NCBI GenBank assembly: GCA_028456385.1
Contig: JALNQF010000114.1
Coordinates: 62,001-126,000, forward strand
DNA length: 64,000 bases
Direction: 5' to 3'
Source of the DNA: Ophiosphaerella korrae
Lineage: Eukaryota; Ascomycota; Dothideomycetes; Pleosporales; Phaeosphaeriaceae
Below are positions 35,457-46,599 of the stretch, in pieces (position 1 is the first letter of the stretch; each line of letters opens with the position of its first letter). The notes under the pieces were generated by a model. That model had not been told where the DNA came from. It did not search any database and saw only the letters and a list, made by a program, of their open reading frames with translations. A program made the translations under genes and the position numbers.

Positions 35457-37226
35457 ATGGTACAAAAGTTGTTGTTCGCGTTGAGTGTACTCGCGCCTGG
35501 TGCATTTGCAAATGGTCATCTCGACAAGCGCAATGATACTGCAGTGTTCGCAATAAACATGCTGGAAGAGTCGATGAATTGGTTGGACATGTATTACGAC
35601 AACGAAAGAGGATATTTGTATAGCCTGAGTGCAGCTGCCCTGACGCATGAGACAAGAGCAAGTGTTTGGTATGCGGCCGGATTACTGGCACGCAACGAAG
35701 CGAATGATATTGAGCAGGCGCTTAGAATTGTCAGGAATGTAGTGGGGGCCCAGTTCAAGAACGAAAGTGCGCAGTGGTAAGCACTCACAAACACTGGGGT
35801 GGACAGCACGACTGCGGTTGCAAATTGTCGAAAATGCTGACTGTTATTCTCAAGGTACGGCGACTATCAAATTTACCCAGAGGAACCCACCGTAGGGAGT
35901 AGGCAATATCTGCCTGTCATATATAACTCCTGGGACCCGAATTGGCGCGGCTTCGTAGGCACGACGTTTGTCCTCATGTTGGAGGAGTTTCCACATCTAA
36001 TCCCTCAGGACGTTCAAAAGTACATGGTTGAAAGCTTGTACAATACCACTATCGGTGATAGCTACCGCGTAGGAGGTATCGATGATGACAACCTTTATCC
36101 AGCATACTCGAATCCGTCCATCATGCGCGCTTTTGTCTCGGGCTGGGTAGGGCGCCGCGTTAGGGATTCGAATATGACAATGGCGGGTGAACATTACGCG
36201 AAAGAAATCATCGACCTCTTCACTCGCGATAACACGCTTTCGGAATTTAACTCCGGCACATATGCTGGCGTCTCACTTTACGCGCTCACACTTTGGGCAA
36301 AGTACCTACCAGAAGATAGTTTGATGGGAAAGTATGGTCCTGAGATGATTCGACAAACATGGACTTCGCTAGGGCAACTGTATAATGCAAATTTGAAGAA
36401 TGTTGCTGGACCATGGGATAGAAGTTACGGGTTTGACATGAATCGGTATCTCAGTATTCTTGCATTGCAGATGTGGACTTTAGTTGGAAAGGAAAAAGCG
36501 CCGGTTAATGCAAAGGTGAGCATATCACCCATGGCTACTGCCCAGCGATACTGACTGACTATTGACTAGCCATATTTGATGGGCCACAAAGATGATTTTG
36601 CTATATCACCACTCATTGCGATCCTTGCCCCTTATCACAACACACTGATCCCAAATGCTACACTTTCCGCTCTACTCAGCTTTCCCGGCACTCACACTGT
36701 CAAAACATCTGCCTTTTCTCCACCATACGATACTTATCCACGCAATATCACGGCATGGTTATCCCAAAATCTTACCATTGGAGCCGAGTCGTTTTCGGAG
36801 AACGTGGTTGGCGGACCCGCCAAAAATCCAAACTCCTTCAATCCTGCGGTTGTGCAATGGGCTAGAGCAGATGGAAGCGTGGGCTGGGCTAGCTTATACT
36901 CTCAGACGTACGCATTGGATGTCAATGTAGGCGAGCTATTTTTAGAGCTGAGCTATCCAAGAGGCAACGTCACAAGTAGCTTTTCGTTCAATGTTGGAAC
37001 GAACAGTTGGGATGGTAAGAGGGATGTCAGCTCTTGGGAGGATGTTGAGGGCATTCAAGTCCAAGTGTCAGGAACAATCAATCCAAACTATACTGTCGCC
37101 TTTCATGGCTTGGTGGGTGGATCAGGCAAGACGATCAACGAGTTCGAGTTCTGGAATTTCACGTACACAATGCCCAGGGGCAGCAAGGAGGTACCGCGGA
37201 TCAGACTTGAGTTCAAGACTGAGTGA
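35457..37226 (+). CDS. secreted conserved fungal protein, possible alpha/alpha-toroid fold
   Basis: Three exons, 35457-35776, 35855-36515 and 36570-37226 (introns GTAAGC...TCTCAAG and GTGAGC...GACTAG), encode 545 aa. A signal peptide (MVQKLLFALSVLAPGAFANG) is followed by Asp-Lys-Arg, a Kex2-like processing site. The N-terminal two thirds are helix-rich with repeating aromatic motifs: ASVWYAAGLLARNE, YGDYQIYPEEP, IYNSWDPNWRGFVGTTFVLM, DNLYPAYSNPSIMRAFVSGW and AGPWDRSYGFDMNRYLSILA. The helical, Trp-rich layout resembles toroid-fold glycan-active enzymes, but I cannot assign a glycoside hydrolase family. The last third is beta-rich with many N-glycosylation sequons. Reading frame and splice sites are intact although RIP-like TA-rich repeats begin about 100 bp downstream. 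An extracellular or wall location is likely. Confidence 0.82.
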
Positions 37227-37793
37227 AGAAGAATAACTAATTTCTAGTAGTAGAAAAACTCAGAAGCATCTCAATAGGCTGCCATTTTTTTTCCCTATAC
37301 CCTTCTCCTTATTCTTAGTACTAGGATTCTAGTTACACTCATTGGTTAAAAAAAACCCCCGAACATATTTCGATCTCGCTTTCTAAGTATACCTATAGCC
37401 CTTACCTTTAATCGTCTGTCCCTATTTTTACGTCCGGATTTAATTTTTTTTATTACTATTCTTCTCTCCCTTAATCTTATCTAATACATTTTTAATTAGG
37501 TTAAAATTATTGTAGTTACCTAATAGAGCTAGTATATACACTAGTAAGCCTAGCTTCTAATAAGAATAAGAGATTTAAAGTAATATATTATAAGTACTTT
37601 TATAATAAAACTTTAAGTTATTAACTACTTAAAGCTTTTAAAAGAGTATAAGTAAATTTAAAGGTAATAACTAAAGTACTTATTATAATTATATAATAAT
37701 TCTTAAAAAAAGATATTAAAGTATTATTACTTTTAGTTAGTAATTAGATTATTAATACTATCTTAATAATATATATTATTATTAACTATATAC
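37227..37793. repeat. border of AT-rich island, relic LTR sequence
   Basis: The first about 100 bp are gene 3' flank. From about 37.35 kb onward the DNA becomes TA-rich. The end (about 37745-37793) matches the interior of the minus-oriented LTRs of the block (AATACTATCTTAATAATA, then TTAACTATATAC), so it appears to be part of an older LTR into which element C inserted. Confidence 0.55.
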
Positions 37794-38177
37794 TATAATA
37801 GGTCTCTCATTATTAACTATAGGTAACCTTTCTCTTAGAGTTATTAGTAGATTAGAAGTTAATAATAAAAGCTTATATTATAATCTATAATATTTTATAA
37901 ATAATAGAAGATATCTTATAATATTATATATTATTACTCTATAGTTATATTATAGTAGTAATAAGAGAAATCGAGATAAAACTAATTAGTCTACGCTTAG
38001 TTACTAATAAAGTATAAGATAAGTAAAGTAATAACTTATAAGATAATAAGCTTAATTAGGAGACTAACTATAATATAGATATGTAATAAATTTATAAATT
38101 TATAATCTAAGTAAATATAAAGTTATAAAGCTATTATATAATAAATTTATAAATTCGCGATCTTAGTAAATATAAAG

Positions 38178-38604
38178 TATTATAGGCTACCTATTATTAA
38201 CTATAGGTACCTATATTAAGAGGTTAGTAGATTATAAAGTAATAGTAAAAGCTTAAAAGTAATCTATAATAACTATAAATAATAGAAGATATTTTATAAC
38301 TATCTTATATTAGCGTTCTATAGTTAAAAGATTAAATTACTAATACTATTTTAATAATACGTACTCTATTAACTATATACTTATTATAATCTATAATCTA
38401 TAGCTACTAAGACTAGTAAATTATAGATCTTCTTAATTTATAATCTATTAATACTAAGAATCTATAGATTATAGATTATACTAGGTATCCTAGTTATATA
38501 TAGTCTTCTAATTAAGATTATTACTTTACTTATTTTATACTTTATTAGTATTTAAGTTAAGACTAATTAGCTCTATCTTAATTTTCTTTATTATACTTAT
38601 AATA
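38178..38604 (-). repeat. left LTR of element B (its 3' LTR)
   Basis: 427 bp, paired with 51916-52342. Next to it inside the element is a purine tract (AAGAAAAGATAG on the minus strand) at the polypurine-tract position. Confidence 0.9.
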
Positions 38605-39146
38605 CTATCTTTTCTTCTAAATAGGCCTTAGTTTATCTATTTTAGAGCTAGTATTATTAATCTAGTTTCTTTATTAATATAGAGTTCTTTATTCTCTCTT
38701 ATACTTATTTTATCTATATATTATTACTACCTTCTTACTAATTACGTATTATATAATAGTATTAAAATATTTTCTTATTTTTATTATACTTCTTTTAAAT
38801 TAAATCCTAAGTCTCTTCTTTATATTATTTCTATAAATAATAGTAAAGCTTATAAAGTATATATTTATATAAATATATATAGTTTTTATAATATATTTAG
38901 TATCTTTCTCTTTAAGTATATATTTATTATACTTATTTTTACGTCTAGGCTTAATAATAATAAGGAAAGCTATTAACTAAACTTAAAAGAAATTACTATC
39001 TTAAATTATAGAGGCTAAAGCTAAGTATAAGTAGATCTAAGAGCTTATATAAAGTAAGCTAGTAGAGAATTAAGCTTATCTCTTTTATCTTTATAAGATA
39101 AAGGCTTTAAATAATAAGAAATTAGCTAAATAGTTAGTAGCTCTAA

Positions 39147-39642
39147 TATTATAGTTATAATAAGAGAAAACTAATTTAAACTAATAAGCCCTACTATAAG
39201 TAATAATAATACGTATAACTTATAGAGAAACAAACTAGGATAAGAGACTAACTATAATAGAGATACGTAATAAATTTATAATTTATAATCTTAGTAAATA
39301 TAAAGTATAAAGCTAAATACGTAATAAATTCGCGATTTATAATCTTAGTAAATATAAAGTATAAAGCTAAATACGTAATAAATTTATAATTTGCGATCTT
39401 AGTAAATATAAAGTATAAAGCTAGCTAAAAAGCCTAGGTATATAGTTAATAGGATGTACATTATTAGGATAGTATTAGTAATTTAATCTTTTAACTATAG
39501 AACACTAATATAAGATAGTTGTAAAATATCTTCTATTATTTATAAGTTATTATAGATTATAACTTAAGCTTTTACTATTAACTTTTAATCTACTAATACT
39601 CTTTAGGTACTAAGAAGTTAACTCTAGTAATACTTTGTTATA
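39147..39642 (+). repeat. 5' LTR of element A
   Basis: 496 bp, same length as 45790-46285. It contains a three-unit 54-bp tandem array. Confidence 0.92.
39265..39426 (+). repeat. three 54-bp tandem units inside LTR of element A
   Basis: Units start at 39265, 39319 and 39373. Each begins ACGTAATAAATT and ends AAAGCTAAAT or AAAGCTAGCT. The same array is at 45908-46069 in the 3' LTR. LTRs of B and D lack it. Confidence 0.85.
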
Positions 39643-39699
39643 CCTTACTAATTTAGTTATTATAAGAAGTAAAGCGTAAGTAGTATATAGTCTAGCTAA

Positions 39700-40900
39700 T
39701 ATAATAGTAGAAAGTTTAACTAAAATAAGTAAAGCCCCTAAGAGTAGTTATAAGTCTAATAGTACTATATAGGAAATAATTAAAGACTAAATTAATAATT
39801 TAATCTTAGATAAAAAAGATATAAAAATAGTAATTAATACTTTAGAAATATAGAATAAAGAACTATAAGATTATGTAAAGTAAAATAAAGTATAGATTAA
39901 AGCTATTATTAAAGGTTAGAATTAGATAGAACTAATTATATAACGTCTAGTAATAAGTATAACAAAGAAACTACTTAAGATACCTATCTTTAAGAAGTTT
40001 AATAGAATAAGAGAGAAACTAAGACTTTTTATTACTTTAGTATAACTCTAAATAGATATATAAGTACTATACTTTAATATAGAAGAAAAGAAGGTAATAT
40101 ATATTAGGTTATACCTTAAAGAAGACGTAATAAGATAGTATAAACCTTACTAGATAGACTATATAATATACTCTCTAATAACCTAGAAAGATAAAACTAG
40201 AGCTATTTTTAGAAGTTATAAGTACTTTACTAAATAAATAAGAGTAGTATTTAGAGATATAGACGTTACCTAATAAGCTAAAGAGTAGCTAGAAAAGCTT
40301 ATACAAAGCTAAAGCGTTCTTAAGTATATATTATAATTTAAATAACTATTACAAAATATAGAATAGAATAAGTTAGCTTTAATATTATAATTTAAGTAAA
40401 GACTAAACTTAAAAATTTAATATAAGATAATATATATAGAAAAACTAAAGATACTAGAAGCTCTAAAATAACAAGTAATATAAATTAATAACGATCTTTA
40501 AGAATAGAAGAAAAATAAATATAGAGGCTATACCTAGAATTATAATAAAGGAGACTCTATAATCCTTAATACTAATAAAGATAGAAAGAAAAAGAAGAAT
40601 AAAGACTTTACATACTTTAACTATAGTAAACTAGGCTACTACGTAAAAAACTACTAATTAAAGAAAAGAAAGGATATAGTATATTATAAATATAGGAAAC
40701 CTAGATACTTTATAAAGGACTATAAGAATAAGAACTTAAAAAAAGAAACCTAGTTAAAGATAACTAAAAAGAAGAAAGAAGTACTATAAGTATAAGCTAA
40801 ACCTTAAAAGAAAGTAGCTAAGAGTAAAGAAGTATAATATATAATACTCTATTAGACCTTTTATTATAATAATAACTACTATATATATCTTTCTAGTAAG
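39700..40900 (+). pseudogene. degenerate gag of element A
   Basis: Read through the stops, the frame shows a Ty3/Gypsy capsid-like region (FKKFNRIREKLRLFITLV near 39.99 kb, then TRAIFRSYKYFTK near 40.2 kb). Two CCHC zinc knuckles follow at about 40606-40740, in which most cysteines (TGY codons) have become tyrosines (TAY). Gln and Trp codons are now TAA/TAG. The exact start is not determinable. Confidence 0.75.
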
Positions 40901-41879
40901 TAAAGAGTAGTATAGTTTTTATAGAAATAGAGATATAGAGTAGCTATAATAAAAGAAGATAGAATAAAAGCTTAGCTAAAAGAAATAGCCTAAGTAATAA
41001 ACTTACTAGAAGAAGATCTAGAAGGAGAAGAGCCCTTAGTACTATTAATCTAGGCTAAAAAACTAGTACTAAATAAAGAGACTACTACAACTACCTCTAA
41101 AGGACTATAAGAAAGTAAGAGATAGGTTAGTATAAGAGGTATAGAGTATACTTAGCTAATAATATATAGCTATAATAGCTATATAACTATAGATATAGAA
41201 GAATAAGATAAAGAATAGAAGTTTATTTAAAAATACTTACTAGTTATAAGTATAAAAGAAGCGTACAAAGACTAGAAAGAACGTAATCCTAAAGAAATAA
41301 AGTTTATACTATTTTAAGAATAAATAAAGTAATATATAGTTATAGTAAGAAGAATACCTATATAAAAAGAATAGTAATACTTTATAAAAAAAACGTAATA
41401 GATTAATAAAGCCTATATACTAAGAGTACTAGTAGTATACTATATTCTAATAATAGACACACTTAGTAAAAGTAAATACTAGGAAGGAGATAATAAAATA
41501 ATAGATCTAAAACATCTAGTACACTTTAAAGTATTATAGATATTATACTTAGATAAGAATTATATTATATATAAGAACCCTAAAGTAAATAATAATATAT
41601 AGCCTATAAGAAGAAGAGGCTATAACTATATAAGAGTAATTCTAGTAGAAAATATCTAAGAATAGGAAGTAATTCTAGAAGATAGATACTTAGTAGTAAG
41701 ACCTAGCCTAAAACTATCTAAGAAATGCGTCTAAGGAGGACTATAGTATAAATATATAAATAATAAATATCTAAAATATAAAGAATATAAACTTAAAGTA
41801 GGCCTATAGCCTTAAAAAGATAGATAATTTATAAAGCTACTTAAATAAGAAAAACTAGAAGGTATAAGAGGCTTATATA

Positions 41880-44800
41880 TTACAAAAATAGGTATATACT
41901 AAAAAAAGAAAGTATAATTAATAATTAATAGTAGAGCTACAAGAAACTTTATATTAAAGAAGTTTATAGAAATATAGAGAATAAAGTATATAATAAAGAA
42001 ATACCTTTAATAACTAAGTATAATTAAAAGAAAACTATTCTAAGAACTAATATAGTTTAAGATAGTACCTTTAATACTAAGGTTAGAAGGACTAGAAATT
42101 AAGAATATAGTTATAGATATAACAATAATTAATAATAAACAAGATATAATATTAGGTATACTATAGTTATAGATAACTAACTTATATATTAATTAGAGAA
42201 TAGAAAAGATTAACTACTATAGAATAGATACGTTAAAGGCCTACAAGAATACCTATAAGAGAGAATTCCTAGAAGAATATAAGAGATAAGAAGAATAGCT
42301 TATAGAACCTAAAGATTACCTTTTAGAATATTAACTATAGGACTTAGCGATAGAAATAGAAAAAAGAAAAGACGTAGAGTAGAGCCTAGTTTACTAGAAA
42401 ATAGAAAAAGAGTTAAAGATTAAATAAGTATTTATTTAAAACGTAATAAAAAAAGGATAGATAAGAGAATCTAAATCCTTAGTAGCTTATAGACTTATCT
42501 TTATAGATAAGAAAAGAATAAGTAATAAAAGACCTTGTATAGACTTTAGAAAAACTAATATAGTTATAAATAAGAACTAATACCCCTTACTAAAGATAGA
42601 CGTAATATAAGATAAACTATAGAAAGTAACAATCTTTACAAAGTTAGATATCTAGAACGCCTACTACTAAATTAGAATTAAAGAAGGTAATAAATAGAAA
42701 ATAGTATTTAGAATATAATAGAGATTATATAAATATTTAGTTATACTATTTAGCTTAATAAATATACTAGTAGTATTCTAAGAAAGGATTAATATAGTAC
42801 TAAAAGAGTACTTAGATATATTTATATTTATATACTTAGACAATATCTTTATATTCTTAGAAATAGAGGAAGAACACGTATAATATATATATAAAGTACT
42901 AGAAAAACTAGTAGAAGCTAAAATATTTCTTAAGATAAGAAAATACAAGTTCTATATAAAAGAAATAGATTTCCTAGAGTTTATTATAGAACTAGGAAAG
43001 ATTAAGATTAATCTAGAGAAGATTAAGTTAATTAATAAATAGCTAATACTAAAAAACCTAAAAGAGGTATAATAATTTTATAGGCTAGCTAACTTTTATA
43101 AAAAGCTAATAGTAAGATAGTCTAAAGATATAGAACTAATAATAAGACTTATAAAAAAAGATACGCTATTTAAATAGATAAAAGAATACAATAAAGTATT
43201 TAAGAAGATTAAGAAGAAGTTTATAAAAAACCTAGTTATTAGAATATATAACCTAGACCTACTAGTAATAGTAAAGATAGACGTATCTAACTTAGTCTAT
43301 AGAATAGTACTAATATAGGAAGACCTAGAGACTAAAAAAGAATACTTAGTTAAGTACTTCTCTAAGAAAATAAAGATAGTAGAACTTAACTACTTAATCT
43401 ATAATAAAGAAATACTAGTAATTTATAAAGTATTTAAGTAATAGAGAGTATACTTATAAAGAGTAAAATATTAGATAAAGATCTATACAAACTATAAGAA
43501 TCTTATAGAATTTATAATAAATAAAGAATTATTATAACGCTATATAAGATAGTAGGAATACTTATTAATATTTAATATAGAAATTATATATATAAAAGAG
43601 AAAGATAATTAGTTTATAGACGCCTTTAGTAAAAGGCTAGACTTATAAAAAGAAGTAAGCGCTACTAGTATAGTTCTAGTTAAGAATAAAGAAAGATACT
43701 TAGTCCTAAATATATATAAAATAGCTATAATACTTAAAAGGAAGAGTAGCGAGCTAGATAAATAGATTTAGAAAATAATAAAAGAAGTATCTAAAGAAAT
43801 AGAGAAACTAGAAATCTAAAAAGGATTTATATAAGCTTATAAAAGAATATATATTCTAAAGAAGATCTAGAGAGAATTTATATAATAATTCTATAAATTA
43901 CTAGTATATAGTTACTAAGGTATTAAGAAAATATTAGATAGACTACTATAAGACTACTATATTCTAAAAGCAAGATAATTAGTAATAAAAGTACTACAAG
44001 ACTATATAGAATATTAAAAGAATAAATATAATAAATATACACTATATAGAATATTATAACTAGTAGAAGTACTAGAATAACTATAGGGAGTTATTATAAT
44101 AGACTTTATTATAAAGTTACTAAAGTCTAAAAACCTAATATTAAGAGTTAAGTATAATAGAATCTTAATAATAGTAGATAAGCTTATAAAGTATATATAC
44201 TTTAGACTATATAAAGAGAAAAGTAGGATAGAGGTTACTATATACTAGGTTCTAGGAACTGTAATTAGTTAATATAGACTACTAGATAAGATTATTATAG
44301 ATAGAGACGTACGATTTATATTAAAACTATAGAGAACAATAATAGCGTAATTAGGAATTAAATATATAATATCTATAGCATATTACTTATAAATAGATAG
44401 ATAGTTAGAATAAATAAATTAGATAGTAGAACAATACCTAAGATGCTACCTTAACTATAACTAGAATAATTAAGTATAGTTACTACCTATAGCATAGTTA
44501 GTATATAATAGCGTAAAGAACGTAGCAATAAGAGTATTACTCTTCTTTGTAAACTATAGATTTAAACCTAATATATACTAGATACTAAGAAATTAGATAT
44601 TTTAGTCTCTAAGAAGAGAAAGTTTTACTAATAGACTTCAAGATATATACAATTAACTAAGATAAGATATAGAATTCTTATATAATTGTATAACAAAATA
44701 CTATAATAAGAAGTATAAAAAGAGACTTTAATTTAAAGAGAGAGAAAAAGTATAGTTAGTATAAAAGAATATTAAAAGTAAGAGACTAAGCTTAAAATTA

Positions 44801-45000
44801 GACTACGTTAAAATAGAACTATATAAAATTAAGAAAGAAGTTATACTAGTTATATTTAAATTAAAGCTACTAAATAAGATAAAGATATACCTAATATTCT
44901 ACGTAGCCTTACTAGAACAAGTACTACTAGAAGTAGAACTACTAGTATATAAAGTAGACACGTATAGAGAATAAGAAGAATAAGAAGTTAAGAAAATCTT
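41880..45000 (+). pseudogene. degenerate pol of element A
   Basis: Domain order is aspartic protease (about 41.91-42.19 kb, SRATRNFI, with the catalytic DSG Asp altered to Asn) and reverse transcriptase (about 42.53-42.86 kb, CIDFRKTN, FTKLDI, IYLDNIFIF where YLDD is expected). RNase H (about 43.33-43.44, YFSKKIKIVELNYLIYNKE) and integrase follow. The integrase zinc region lies near 43.9 and the core from about 44.09. Near 44.87-44.94 is a VALLEQ segment like the SLLEP end of chromodomain-bearing Gypsy integrases. The frame is broken by dozens of TAA/TAG codons, almost all at former CAA, CAG or TGG. Confidence 0.85.
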
Positions 45001-45789
45001 ATAGTACTAGTTCTAAAATAGAAGAGACTACTACTTAGTAGAATAGATAGGTATAGATAAAAAAGGATAACTATAGGAAGAAATATAAGAACTAGAGGAT
45101 AATCTTAATTACTCTAAGAAACTAGAAGAGTTCTAAAATTAAAACCCTCTAAAGCGCCTTGTAGTAAACTAAGAAAATTAGTACTACTAGCGCTAAATAA
45201 GGAGGCGTTAAGAACGCCTAATATAATAAGAGCTAGAGTAGCTTAGACTATATCTTTAAGGTCTATCTTAGCCTCTAAGGCATAAGACTATTTAGATAAT
45301 TTAGCGTTATTATAAGCCTTTATCTTATAAAGATACTTAATATAAGAATAAAAATCTACTAGCTTATAAAGAGTTAGCTTATACTTAGCTTTAGCCTCTA
45401 TAAGCTATAATAATAGTATCTCTTAAGCTTAGTTAACGGCTTACCCTATATAACTTAGTAAGAAGAAACTATATAGAAATTAAGTACTTACACTCTATAA
45501 GAGAGATACTAAAAGGTGTGTACTTATATTAAATATTAGCTAAGATACACTTATTATAGTGTTTGCTATCCTTTAAAGATATAAGGTAAGTAAGTTTTAA
45601 TTAAGTATAATAGGTATAGGGAAATATTTTAACCCTATTATAAGTAATACAAGTAATAAGAAGAAGTTTATTATAATTAGAACGCGAAGATATAGAGAAT
45701 AATAAAGAACTAGAAATAAACAAAGAAACTAGACTAATAACCCTAGGCCTAGGATAGAGAAATAAAAACTTGTCTAGAGAGGGGAATAG

Positions 45790-46285
45790 TATTATAGTTA
45801 TAACAAGAGAAAACTAATTTAAACTAATAAGCCCTACTATAAGTAATAACAACACGTATAACCTATAGGGAAATAAACTAGGATAGGAGACTAACTATAA
45901 TAGAGACACGTAATAAATTTACGATTTACAATCTTAGTAAATATAAAGTACAAAGCTAAATACGTAATAAATTTATAATTTGTAATCTTAGCAAATATAA
46001 AGTATAAAGCTAAATACGTAATAAATTCGCGATTCGCGATCTTAGTAAACACGAAGTACAAAGCTAGCTAAGAAGCCTAGGTATATAGTTAATAGGATGC
46101 GTATTATTAGGATAGTATTAGTAATTTAATCCTTTAACTATAGAACGCTAATATAAAACAGTTATAAAATATCTTCTATTATTTATAAGTTATTATAGAT
46201 TATAACCTAAGCTTTTACTATTAACTCTTAATCTACTAACACCTTTTAGGTACTAGGAAGTTAACTCTAGTAACACCCTATTACA
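45790..46285 (+). repeat. 3' LTR of element A
   Basis: 496 bp. It is less AT-converted than the 5' copy (for example CGCGATTCGCGATC retained near 46028). Confidence 0.92.
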
Positions 46286-46599
46286 TCTAAAAGCTAAGCT
46301 AGACTTAGATAAAGTATTTATTATAGTAGGTCCTATATTAGACGTTCTTATCGTCTCTCTATCTATTATTAGTAATATTAGTTCTCTTAGTTTACTACTA
46401 GGTATTCTAGAGGGTTTTAACTTTAGTAGTTTTTTAGTTTCTTAAAGTAATTAAGATTATCTTCTAGTTTCTATATTTTCTCCTATAGTTATCTTTTCTT
46501 ATTTATTCTAAACTATTCTACTATATAATAATTCCTTCTATTATAGAACTAGTATTATAAGATTTTCTTAACTTTTTATTTTTTTTATTCTCTATATAT

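Larger units (their letters stand above)
39147..46285 (+). mobile_element. element A: complete nested Ty3/Gypsy LTR retrotransposon, RIP-degenerate
   Basis: Two 496-bp LTRs (39147-39642 and 45790-46285) and a perfect 5-bp target duplication TCTAA (39142-39146 and 46286-46290) define a 7139-bp element inserted into element B in the opposite orientation. A purine tract AGAGAGGGGAATAG directly precedes the 3' LTR. The LTR starts read TATTATAG and the 3' end TTACA, consistent with an original TG...CA. The internal order on the plus strand is gag, protease, reverse transcriptase, RNase H, integrase, with a chromodomain-like end. Differences between the two LTRs are mainly C/T or G/A, so mutation came after insertion and LTR divergence cannot be used as a clock. 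Confidence 0.93.
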
